Origin: Propionibacteriaceae bacterium
Lineage (GTDB): Bacteria > Actinomycetota > Actinomycetes > Propionibacteriales > Propionibacteriaceae
Length of the DNA: 6,803 nucleotides
Assembly (NCBI GenBank): GCA_031268065.1
Contig: JAIRXX010000018.1
Span: 1 to 6,803, forward strand
Direction: 5' to 3'
The notes under the pieces are model-generated. The model was not told where the DNA came from and did no database searches. It was given only the letters and a program-made list of their open reading frames with translations. Shown here in pieces: positions 1-5,159 of the stretch (its first letter is position 1; every line of letters starts with the position of its first letter). Position numbers and translations under genes: made by a program.

Positions 1-706
1 CCGCCGCATACACCTTGGTGGGGGTGAGCAATTCGACGCCGAGCGGCTTGCCCAGTTCGGCCACCTGCTGGTCGAGCCGGTAGCCGCCTTGCTGGAGCAG
101 CACATGGCGGACCAGCGAAAAGCCGTTGGAGTGCAGCCCAGACGATTTCAGCGCGAGCAGCAGATCACCAGGCCGCACCCGCTGCGGGCCGAGCAGCGAA
201 TCAGCCTCGACTACGCCGGTGGTCGCCCCGGCGACGTCGAATTCGTCCGGCTCCAAAAGCCCCGGATGCTCGGCAGTCTCCCCACCGATGAGGGCCACGT
301 TGTTTTCAGCGCTTGCGGCGGCTATGCCGGAGACTATCGCGGCGATGCGCTCTGGGAAGACCTTGCCGCAAGCTATGTAATCGGTGAGGAAGAGCGGCTC
401 TGCGCCAACCACCACCAAATCGTCAATGAGCATCCCCACCAAGTCGTAGCCGATGCCCGCGTAGCTTTGCATCGCCTGGGCGATGGCGACTTTCGTGCCG
501 ACGCCATCGGTGGAGGTGGCCAGCAGCGGATGGCGGTACTTGGCCAGTTGGGCGGCGTCGAACAACCCGGCGAAGCCGCCCAGCGAACCGATCACCTCCG
601 GCCTGGTGGCTTTCGCCACCGACGCCTTCATCAGTTCCACAGCCCGGTCTCCGGCCTCGATGCTGACGCCTGCGGCGGCGTATGCGGAAGACTCAGCGAC
701 ACCCAT
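1..706 (-). CDS. purM: Phosphoribosylformylglycinamidine cyclo-ligase (AIR synthetase), 3' end outside window
   Basis: PurM closes FGAM to aminoimidazole ribonucleotide using ATP, the fifth step of de novo purine synthesis, in the cytoplasm. I translated 235 codons from the ATG at 704-706; the frame is open to the left edge, so the C-terminal third or so is missing. Visible family blocks are IEAGDRAVELMK (residues 16-27), STDGVGTK (65-72), DDLVVVGAEPLFLTDY (95-110), GGETAEHPG (141-149) and SGLHSNGFSLVR (189-200). Together they cover the substrate and ATP binding N-terminal domain and the beginning of the C-terminal one. The start is supported by a GGAGGA ribosome binding site and by alignment of the first block to the usual N-terminus. 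The gene overlaps the end of purF by 14 bases, so the two are almost certainly cotranscribed and translationally linked. No frameshift or missing key residue is seen. Identification is firm. Confidence 0.97.
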   Translation of the reverse strand, partial: MGVAESSAYAAAGVSIEAGDRAVELMKASVAKATRPEVIGSLGGFAGLFDAAQLAKYRHPLLATSTDGVGTKVAIAQAMQSYAGIGYDLVGMLIDDLVVVGAEPLFLTDYIACGKVFPERIAAIVSGIAAASAENNVALIGGETAEHPGLLEPDEFDVAGATTGVVEADSLLGPQRVRPGDLLLALKSSGLHSNGFSLVRHVLLQQGGYRLDQQVAELGKPLGVELLTPTKVYAA

Positions 707-2189
707 TGCTATCCTCCAAACCTAGTTGGACCGCCCTGGCTTGCGGGATGCGAACCGGATACTCGCCACTGAAACACGCGTGGCAGAGTCGGCGCTTGGA
801 AATACCGGTGGAGGCGACCAGGCCCTCCAAACTGATATAGGCCAAAGTGTCCGCCCCAAGTGAGCGGCAAATCTCTTCGACGCTCAGCCCAGGCGCGATC
901 AGCTCGGCACGGGTTGCGAAGTCGATGCCGAAAAAACAGGGCCAAGAGACCGGCGGCGAGGCGATGCGCACATGGACCTCGGCGGCGCCAGCCTCGCGCA
1001 GCATCTTCACCAGCGCCCGCTGGGTGTTTCCCCTCACGATGGAGTCGTCCACGACGACCAGGCGCTTGGACTCGATGACGTCCCGGATCGGATTCAGCTT
1101 GAGCCGGATGCCGAGCTGGCGGATCGTCTGGCTGGGTTGGATGAAGGTGCGCCCCACGTAGGCATTCTTCACCAGGCCTTGGCCGTAGGGGATGCCAGAG
1201 GCTTCGGCGTAGCCGATGGCAGAGGGCGTGCCCGACTCGGGCGTTGGGATCACCAAGTCGGCATCCACCGCCGCCTCCATCGCCAGGGTGCGGCCAATCT
1301 CTTTGCGGACCAGGTGGACCCGCCGCCCCGAAATAGACGAATCAGGCCGGGCCAGGTAGACGTACTCGAAGAGGCAGCCATGCGGGTCGGCGTCGGCGAA
1401 GCGTTGGCTGCGCAGCCCGTCGGAGTCAATGGTGACGAATTCGCCGGGTTCCACCTCGCGGATGAAAGTGGCGCCGATGATGTCGAGCGCCGCCGACTCG
1501 CTGGCCACCACCCAGCCATTATCCAGCCGCCCCAGCACCATCGGGTGTATCCCCTGCGGGTCGCGGGCCGCAAACAAGGCGTTCTCGTTGCAGAACACCA
1601 AGCAAAATGCGCCAGCTAGTTTCGGCAACACTTTCCGCGCGGACGCGGCCAGCCCGTCGGTGGAGAATGCCGCCAGCAGCGCGGCGAGCAGCGCGGTGTC
1701 GGATGTTGAGTCCATCCGTTCTTTGTGTGGGATGTCGCCAGCGGCGCTGTGCTCGCGCAGCCAGGTCTCCAGCATGTCGGTATTGGTCAGGTTGCCGTTG
1801 TGGGCCAACGCCAGCGAGTGCCCGTCCTGCAAGCCTTGGAAGGTGGGCTGGGCGTTGCTCCAGACGCTCGCGCCGGTGGTGGAGTAACGGCAGTGCCCGA
1901 CTGCCATGTGCCCGCGCAGCGAATTCAGCGCCGGTTCGTTGAAGACCTGCGATACCAGGCCCATATCTTTGACGACGGTGATCCGCTCGCCATTGCTCAC
2001 CGCCATGCCCGCCGATTCTTGCCCACGGTGTTGCAATGCGTAAAGCCCGTAATAAGTCAGCTTGGAGACGTCCTCGCCCGGCGCCCAGACGCCGAAGACG
2101 CCACAGGCGTCGCGCGGGCCGGGATCGTCACAGGGGTCTAGCTGCGGGTGTGCGGCAAATCCGTCATCCAATTCCGCCACATTCAGCAC
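693..2189 (-). CDS. purF: Amidophosphoribosyltransferase (glutamine PRPP amidotransferase), Fe-S type
   Basis: PurF makes phosphoribosylamine from PRPP and glutamine, the first committed step of purine synthesis. The 498-residue product has a 28-residue propeptide, then Cys29 of CGVFGV, the N-terminal nucleophile exposed by self-cleavage. The glutaminase domain follows, with Arg101 (GHCRYSTTG), Asn131-Gly132 (AHNGNL) and Asp164. The phosphoribosyltransferase domain carries the PRPP loop VVVDDSIVRGNT (378-389) and RTFIQPSQ (347-354). Cys272, Cys418, Cys469 and Cys472 (CHAC) match the four 4Fe-4S ligands of the Bacillus subtilis-type enzyme, so an oxygen-sensitive cluster is expected. Length is normal. 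The start is a GTG at 2187-2189 with AGGA seven bases upstream; a GTG three codons later has no such site. Residue 215 is His in DPQGIHP, where the family usually has Arg. Its end overlaps purM. Confidence 0.97.
   Translation of the reverse strand: MLNVAELDDGFAAHPQLDPCDDPGPRDACGVFGVWAPGEDVSKLTYYGLYALQHRGQESAGMAVSNGERITVVKDMGLVSQVFNEPALNSLRGHMAVGHCRYSTTGASVWSNAQPTFQGLQDGHSLALAHNGNLTNTDMLETWLREHSAAGDIPHKERMDSTSDTALLAALLAAFSTDGLAASARKVLPKLAGAFCLVFCNENALFAARDPQGIHPMVLGRLDNGWVVASESAALDIIGATFIREVEPGEFVTIDSDGLRSQRFADADPHGCLFEYVYLARPDSSISGRRVHLVRKEIGRTLAMEAAVDADLVIPTPESGTPSAIGYAEASGIPYGQGLVKNAYVGRTFIQPSQTIRQLGIRLKLNPIRDVIESKRLVVVDDSIVRGNTQRALVKMLREAGAAEVHVRIASPPVSWPCFFGIDFATRAELIAPGLSVEEICRSLGADTLAYISLEGLVASTGISKRRLCHACFSGEYPVRIPQARAVQLGLEDSNGCR
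712..717 (-). promoter_or_regulatory. purM ribosome binding site inside purF
   Basis: Read on the minus strand this is GGAGGA, five bases before the purM ATG at 704-706. It lies within the last codons of purF. A strong site here, combined with the 14-base gene overlap, fixes the purM start and suggests that ribosomes finishing purF help load purM. Confidence 0.85.
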
Positions 2190-2195
2190 GGGGCA

Positions 2196-2201
2196 ATCCT
2201 A
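2196..2201 (-). promoter_or_regulatory. Candidate purF -10 box or ribosome binding site
   Basis: On the minus strand TAGGAT ends six bases before the purF GTG. This fits the TANNNT spacing of actinobacterial leaderless promoters, where transcription starts at the initiation codon. The same bases include AGGA at a workable Shine-Dalgarno distance, so sequence alone cannot tell the two roles apart. No good -35 box is visible. If it is a promoter, purF can be transcribed apart from the DUF4870 gene upstream. Confidence 0.4.
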
Positions 2202-2209
2202 CCCGCACT

Positions 2210-2254
2210 GGCGCGGTGTTGGGCGAAGAGCCATTGAATGTCCGCTGCCGCGCC
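2210..2254 (-). repeat. GC-rich inverted repeat between the DUF4870 gene and purF
   Basis: GGCGCGG (2210-2216) and CCGCGCC (2248-2254) are perfect complements enclosing 31 bases. The structure starts directly at the DUF4870 stop codon and fills most of the 65-base gap before purF. It has no T-run, so it is not a classical terminator. It could attenuate read-through or be chance in GC-rich DNA. Confidence 0.4.
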
Positions 2255-3148
2255 TCACTTGACGAAGCGGATGCTGATCGGATAGCGGTATGGTTCGCCG
2301 CGTCCAGCCGCCAACGCGCCTTGGATGCGGAAGATCAGCACCAGGATCGGGATCACCAAAAACCCCAAGAAACCGATGAGGATCAAAGTCAGCATCGCGG
2401 AGATGGCCAGGCCGATGCTCATGGTGATGGAGAAATTCAGCGCTTCGGTGGCCTGCTGCCGCACGTAGGGGTCTTGCGCTTTGGACGATCTGATGATGGC
2501 TGGGACCAAAATCGAGCCGAGGACGGGGCAAAAGACGTCTCCCAGCAAAGTGCCCCAGTGTGAGGCCGAAGCCCAGTTGAGCGACTCGACGCCAGCGGGA
2601 CGGGGTGGCTCTTGGTAGGCGTAGGGCAGCGGCTGCGGATAGTTGGGCGGCGACTGGTAGGTCTCATATTGGGCCGGATTGGGCGGGGTGTAGGTGAAAT
2701 TCTGCGGCGGCGGGTTCTGCGCATATCCGGGCGGGGGGATGCTCGGCTGAGGCTGGCTCGGCTGAGGCTGGCTCGGCGGAGTCTGGTACAACGTGGGATT
2801 AACCGTCGCCAATGGCGGGAGGTCCAGAATCGATTCGGATGACGTGAATCCCAAGCCGGGATCGGGAAGGTCGAAGTTTGCCACTGGCCCGGTTGGCTCG
2901 CCTGCTTGCGGATCAACGCTCGGCGAAGGGCCAGCGGCGGCGTTGCCATTTTCGGTCTCCGCCGCGTCTTCGGCCCCCAGCGCCTCGGCGCCGGTTTCCA
3001 GCTCGGTCGGGGCTACCGACGCCGATACGTCGGCGGGCGCAGGCAAACCGGGGTCCGCCACTGATTCAACCGGGCCACTGGGGCTTGATTCAACTGCGCG
3101 GGCTTCCGCGTCGGACGTCGGCGCACCATCCGGATGTAGCTCACTCAT
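2255..3148 (-). CDS. DUF4870 (Tic20-like) membrane protein with acidic, proline-rich N-terminus
   Basis: Function unknown. From the ATG at 3146-3148 the product has 297 residues in three parts. Residues 3-75 are rich in Ala, Glu, Ser and Pro and strongly acidic. Residues 119-183 are rich in Pro, Gln and Tyr, with a tandem SQPQP repeat and many YxxPP-like pieces, probably disordered and cytoplasmic. The C-terminal 110 residues are a DUF4870 domain: a hydrophobic hairpin near 197-220, EALNF at 235-239, two closely spaced membrane stretches about 240-275, and the family ending GEPYRYPISIRFVK. Two in-frame starts each have a strong ribosome binding site; I chose the one preceded by GAGGAGG, and an ATG at 3173-3175 would add nine residues. 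A still longer open frame to 3274 lacks support. It lies in the same direction as purF, 65 bases upstream. The domain call is firm; the role is not. Confidence 0.85.
   Translation of the reverse strand: MSELHPDGAPTSDAEARAVESSPSGPVESVADPGLPAPADVSASVAPTELETGAEALGAEDAAETENGNAAAGPSPSVDPQAGEPTGPVANFDLPDPGLGFTSSESILDLPPLATVNPTLYQTPPSQPQPSQPQPSIPPPGYAQNPPPQNFTYTPPNPAQYETYQSPPNYPQPLPYAYQEPPRPAGVESLNWASASHWGTLLGDVFCPVLGSILVPAIIRSSKAQDPYVRQQATEALNFSITMSIGLAISAMLTLILIGFLGFLVIPILVLIFRIQGALAAGRGEPYRYPISIRFVK
2742..2771 (-). repeat. Two tandem 15-bp units encoding SQPQP
   Basis: The 15-base unit CTCGGCTGAGGCTGG occurs twice without mismatch (2742-2756 and 2757-2771), followed by a partial copy to about 2777. 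It is in frame and encodes SQPQP-SQPQP-S on the minus strand in the proline-rich linker. Copy number is likely to vary between strains by slippage without breaking the frame. Confidence 0.9.
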
Positions 3149-3185
3149 TTCTTCCTCCTCGCGTTGTGCTTCCATTGTTGCCTCC
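3146..3185 (-). promoter_or_regulatory. Two in-frame start codons, each with its own ribosome binding site
   Basis: On the minus strand GGAGG (3181-3185) stands five bases before an ATG at 3173-3175. GAGGAGG (3154-3160) stands five bases before an ATG at 3146-3148, nine codons further on in the same frame. The second ribosome binding site, if translated, encodes the REEEE stretch, which is odd for protein sequence and favours the downstream start. Either or both may be used. Confidence 0.65.
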
Positions 3186-3280
3186 GGTAGCCAAATTTTC
3201 ACCGCCCACCAGCCCAAGTGGGGAAATCTCAGGGATGACCCCCAGCGGGCACCCCCGTTCCGGGCAGCGGACACGAGCCA

Positions 3281-3344
3281 AGTCAGACAATCCCCAACTG
3301 AATGGTAACTGCCCTTACAAACCCAACAATAAGTAGTCTGACAA
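3281..3344. repeat. Paired 10-bp repeats flanking the candidate minus-strand promoter
   Basis: AGTCAGACAA (3281-3290) and AGTCTGACAA (3335-3344) match at nine of ten bases as direct repeats 54 bases apart. Their cores GTCAGAC and GTCTGAC are also perfect inverted repeats. They bracket the candidate promoter at 3302-3329. The spacing is close to five helical turns. This may be an operator pair; no regulator is recognised. Confidence 0.35.
3302..3329 (-). promoter_or_regulatory. Candidate promoter for the DUF4870 gene
   Basis: Read on the minus strand, TTGTTG (3324-3329) and TACCAT (3302-3307) are separated by 16 bases, a fair sigma-70-like pair. Transcription would begin near 3295, giving a leader of about 120-145 bases to the DUF4870 starts. 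The match is modest and the AT-rich surroundings offer other weak options. Confidence 0.3.
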
Positions 3345-3405
3345 GGGGTATTACGTGACTACCCACCTTGAGTGCGTGTACAGCAAAGAAAAATAAGTGA
3401 TTTTA

Positions 3406-3435
3406 TTGCCTAAACTATGCATGCTGTGCTAGGGT
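3406..3435 (+). promoter_or_regulatory. Candidate plus-strand promoter upstream of the structured region
   Basis: TTGCCT (3406-3411), an 18-base spacer, and TAGGGT (3430-3435) preceded by TGC, an extended -10 element. It lies at the right end of an AT-rich stretch (about 3300-3425) unlike the rest of the window. Transcription would begin near 3442, exactly where a chain of hairpins starts and about 360 bases before the uridylyltransferase gene. Confidence 0.5.
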
Positions 3436-3464
3436 CGTTGTTAGACATCGGCAGCACTGCACTG

Positions 3465-3536
3465 ATGTTTGTGAAACTGGGGGGATTCACGTACATGTTT
3501 GCTCATTGAGCGGGTATGCACAAGCGGTGGTGGTAG
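3465..3536 (+). other. Two tiny in-frame ORFs in the leader, the second with tandem Trp codons
   Basis: ATG at 3465 gives MFVKLGGFTYMFAH then TGA (3507-3509). In the same frame, ATG at 3516 gives MHKRWW then TAG (3534-3536), followed by one more TGG and a TGA. Trp-Trp in a short leader peptide is the hallmark of transcription attenuation control, and known Streptomyces trp leader peptides begin MFAH before a Trp run. Here a stop separates the MFAH from the Trp codons, there is no strong ribosome binding site, and the downstream gene is not for tryptophan synthesis. Chance is quite possible in this GGT-rich stretch. Confidence 0.15.
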
Positions 3537-3562
3537 TGGTGACCATAGGTCGTCACAGGGTT

Positions 3563-3638
3563 CGGGGATCGTCTGCGGAACGCCACGAGGATGATATTTC
3601 GGGGGGACTCTCATCCGGAAGCGTCCGCAGACGCCCCG
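3563..3638. repeat. Long perfect-arm hairpin (15 bp around a two-base bulge)
   Basis: CGTCTGCGGA (3570-3579) and TCCGCAGACG (3624-3633) are perfect complements. Outside them CGGGG (3563-3567) pairs with CCCCG (3634-3638) across an unpaired AT. Inside, CGC/GCG (3581-3583 with 3621-3623) and GGATGA/TCATCC (3589-3594 with 3611-3616) continue the stem, separated by an internal loop CACGA opposite GGAA. The tip loop of 16 bases contains six G. There is no downstream T-run, so it is not a typical terminator. Confidence 0.85.
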
Positions 3639-3670
3639 GCCCGTACCGATGGCAGCTGGTTTCCCAGTTG

Positions 3671-3788
3671 TTGAAATCTCCGCATGGCAGCGTTTGGCAC
3701 ATTTTTTCAAAGCCTGCCTGCAAATTTCCCGCAAGGCCCGGTGGCCGTCGTCGTTTGGCCAAGCTCTGCTTAACGGTGGCTGATCGGA
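3671..3788. other. Intergenic stretch without a recognised feature
   Basis: Between the last hairpin and the uridylyltransferase promoter I see no gene, terminator or recognised RNA. TTGAAA at 3671-3676 can pair with TTTCAA near 3714-3719 over a long loop, and a run of six T lies at about 3711-3716 without a good hairpin in front of it. Confidence 0.5.
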
Positions 3789-3794
3789 TAACAT
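3789..3794 (+). promoter_or_regulatory. Candidate leaderless-promoter -10 box of the uridylyltransferase gene
   Basis: TAACAT ends six bases before the GTG at 3801, so transcription starting the usual six to seven bases downstream would begin at the start codon. No Shine-Dalgarno sequence precedes this GTG, which supports a leaderless message. The -35 region (near 3766-3771) is weak. Confidence 0.5.
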
Positions 3795-3800
3795 GCATCC

Positions 3801-5159
3801 GTGAGTGAAGAAGGCCTGCTGCTGGCAGTGGACAAGATGCGCCGAGCCGAGGTGAACCCTACCGCGGTAGACGTGTTCGCCCATTTCTACCGTGAATTGG
3901 AAGCCGGGGTGACCGGGCTGATCCCGGAAGATTCCATAGCGCCGCTGCTCGATCCGCCAAAGCTCAGCGAAGTGGAAGTCGCAGAGCAGGCGGCGAGCCA
4001 GGCCCTGGCGCAGACCGCGATGATAAAACTCAACGGCGGCTTGGGCACATCGATGGGGCTGGACCGGGCTAAGACGCTGCTGGAAGTGCGGGACGGGCTG
4101 AACTTCCTCGATCTGATTGTTGGCCAAGTGCGATTCGCCAGGCAGGCCTACGGCGCCCGCCTGCCGCTGCTCTTCATGACCAGCTTCCGCACCCAGGCCG
4201 ACACTTTGGCCCACCTGCGCCGCTATCCTGACCTTGCCGTCGGGCAATTGGGGCTGGACTTCCCGCAGAACGCCGAGCCGAAGCTGCTCGCCAGCGATTT
4301 GTCCCCAGTGTCCTGGCCGGATGACCCGAGTCTGGAATGGTGCCCGCCCGGCCACGGCGACCTTTACACCGCGCTTTGGGGGACCGGGCTGCTGCGAAAA
4401 TTGCTGGATGGGGGTTTCCGCTACGCCAGTGTCGCCAACGGGGACAATCTGGGGGCAGCGCCCAATCCGCGCCTTGCCGGTTGGTTCGCCGCGAGCGGGG
4501 CACCCTACGCCGCTGAAGTCTGCCTGCGCACGGCAAACGACCGCAAAGGCGGCCATCTGGCGATTCGCCGCAGTGACGGGCAACTGATTCTGCGCGAAAC
4601 CGCGCAAACCACCGAACAAGACCTGGTTTTCTTTGCCGACGAGAAACGGCATCCCTACTTCCACTGCAACAACCTGTGGTTCAATCTCGAACAGCTTGAA
4701 AAGGCGCTGTCCGAGCGCGGCGGAGTGCTCGGGCTGCCGTTGATCCGCAACGAGAAGACAGTCGACCCCGCCGATTCCAGCACCCCGAAGGTGATCCAGA
4801 TCGAATCGGCGATGGGATCGGCTATCGAATTGTTCCCCGGAGCGCAGGCGATAGCTGTGGACAGAAGCCGTTTCCTGCCGGTGAAGACCACCAACGAATT
4901 GCTGCTGCTGCGCTCGGACGTCTTCACCCTGGGCGAGGATTTCCGTCTGTCGGCACTGGGCGGCAGCCTTCCCGAAATCGACCTTGATCCCCGTTATTAC
5001 AAGCTGATCGGCGATTTTGAGCAGCGGTTCCAAACGGTCCCCTCGCTGCGTGAGGCCGAACATTTTGCGGTGTCCGGGGACTGGCTCTTCGACCAGCCGG
5101 GCAAGATCGCCGGGAAAGTCTCGCTGCCCGACCAAGGGCGGCAGAGCAGCTACCGATGA
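3801..5159 (+). CDS. UTP-glucose-1-phosphate uridylyltransferase, eukaryote-like UDPGP family
   Basis: It makes UDP-glucose from UTP and glucose-1-phosphate, feeding glycogen, trehalose, Leloir galactose and cell-wall glycan pathways. The 452 residues show the UDPGP-family motifs in order: KLNGGLGTSMGLDRAK (76-91, nucleotide-binding loop), CPPGHGDLY (181-189), NGDNLGA (213-219), HCNNLWFNL (288-296), VIQIESAMGSAIELF (331-345) and RFLPVKTTNELLLLRSD (357-373, including the catalytic-region Lys362). The C-terminal beta-helix part begins near 420 and ends a little early, making the protein slightly short for the family. It is not homologous to the usual bacterial GalU. The GTG start is chosen because the family N-terminus fits and a -10 box sits at leaderless distance; there is no ribosome binding site. 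The stop overlaps the next gene by four bases (ATGA). The family is certain; sugar specificity is inferred. Confidence 0.93.
   Translation: MSEEGLLLAVDKMRRAEVNPTAVDVFAHFYRELEAGVTGLIPEDSIAPLLDPPKLSEVEVAEQAASQALAQTAMIKLNGGLGTSMGLDRAKTLLEVRDGLNFLDLIVGQVRFARQAYGARLPLLFMTSFRTQADTLAHLRRYPDLAVGQLGLDFPQNAEPKLLASDLSPVSWPDDPSLEWCPPGHGDLYTALWGTGLLRKLLDGGFRYASVANGDNLGAAPNPRLAGWFAASGAPYAAEVCLRTANDRKGGHLAIRRSDGQLILRETAQTTEQDLVFFADEKRHPYFHCNNLWFNLEQLEKALSERGGVLGLPLIRNEKTVDPADSSTPKVIQIESAMGSAIELFPGAQAIAVDRSRFLPVKTTNELLLLRSDVFTLGEDFRLSALGGSLPEIDLDPRYYKLIGDFEQRFQTVPSLREAEHFAVSGDWLFDQPGKIAGKVSLPDQGRQSSYR

Larger units (their letters stand above)
3442..3670 (+). ncRNA. Candidate structured RNA or long leader with two six-G hairpin loops
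   Basis: No known RNA family is recognised. Five local hairpins follow the candidate promoter. H1 is AGACATC/GATGTTT (3443-3449 with 3464-3470, one G-U pair). H2 is GTGAA/TTCAC (3471-3475 with 3486-3490), loop containing GGGGGGA. H3 is GTGAC/GTCAC (3539-3543 with 3552-3556). H4 is the long stem at 3563-3638, whose apical loop also contains GGGGGGA. H5 is CAGCTGG/CCAGTTG (3653-3659 with 3664-3670, one G-U pair). H1 and H2 abut directly. About 48 bases between H2 and H3 look single-stranded and hold two tiny reading frames. No T-run follows H4 or H5. It may be a 5' leader of the uridylyltransferase gene or a separate small RNA. The minus strand would give six-C loops, reminiscent of actinobacterial 6C RNA, but the hairpins are about 100 bases apart and no minus promoter is evident. 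Confidence 0.45.

Noticed and set aside
89..772. Plus-strand open frames of 227 and 215 codons across purM and purF (89-772 and 972-1619)
   Set aside because: They are antisense to firmly identified purM and purF and show no domain of their own.
3149..3274. N-terminal extension of the DUF4870 protein to an ATG-like start at 3274
   Set aside because: The extra residues lack a ribosome binding site and family resemblance, while two downstream ATGs have strong sites. Most likely the 5' untranslated region.
3611..3640. Signal recognition particle RNA, suggested by CCGGAAGC near 3615
   Set aside because: The required symmetric loop context (GUCAGG on one side and AAGCAGC on the other) is absent.
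3563..3650. Intrinsic terminator at the long hairpin
   Set aside because: It is followed by C/G-rich sequence rather than a T-run on either strand, and its inner loops look more like a structured RNA domain.
3561..3660. c-di-AMP (ydaO) riboswitch, suggested by the GGGGGGACTC and CCCGTACCGATGGCAGC pieces
   Set aside because: The intervening conserved GGGGTGAAT and GTAGGG blocks and the canonical CCGTCAGCTAACC element are missing, and the pairing seen here is a single long hairpin.
3506..3808. A 100-codon plus-strand frame with a TTG start just before the uridylyltransferase gene
   Set aside because: No ribosome binding site, no recognisable motif, runs through the perfect hairpin and a low-complexity VVVVV stretch, and overlaps the start of the real gene.
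3441..5135. A 564-codon open frame on the minus strand antisense to the uridylyltransferase gene
   Set aside because: It mirrors a GC-rich gene with strong family motifs on the plus strand, its composition is Gln/Arg/Pro-rich without domains, and its end runs into the structured intergenic region. Treated as a shadow frame.
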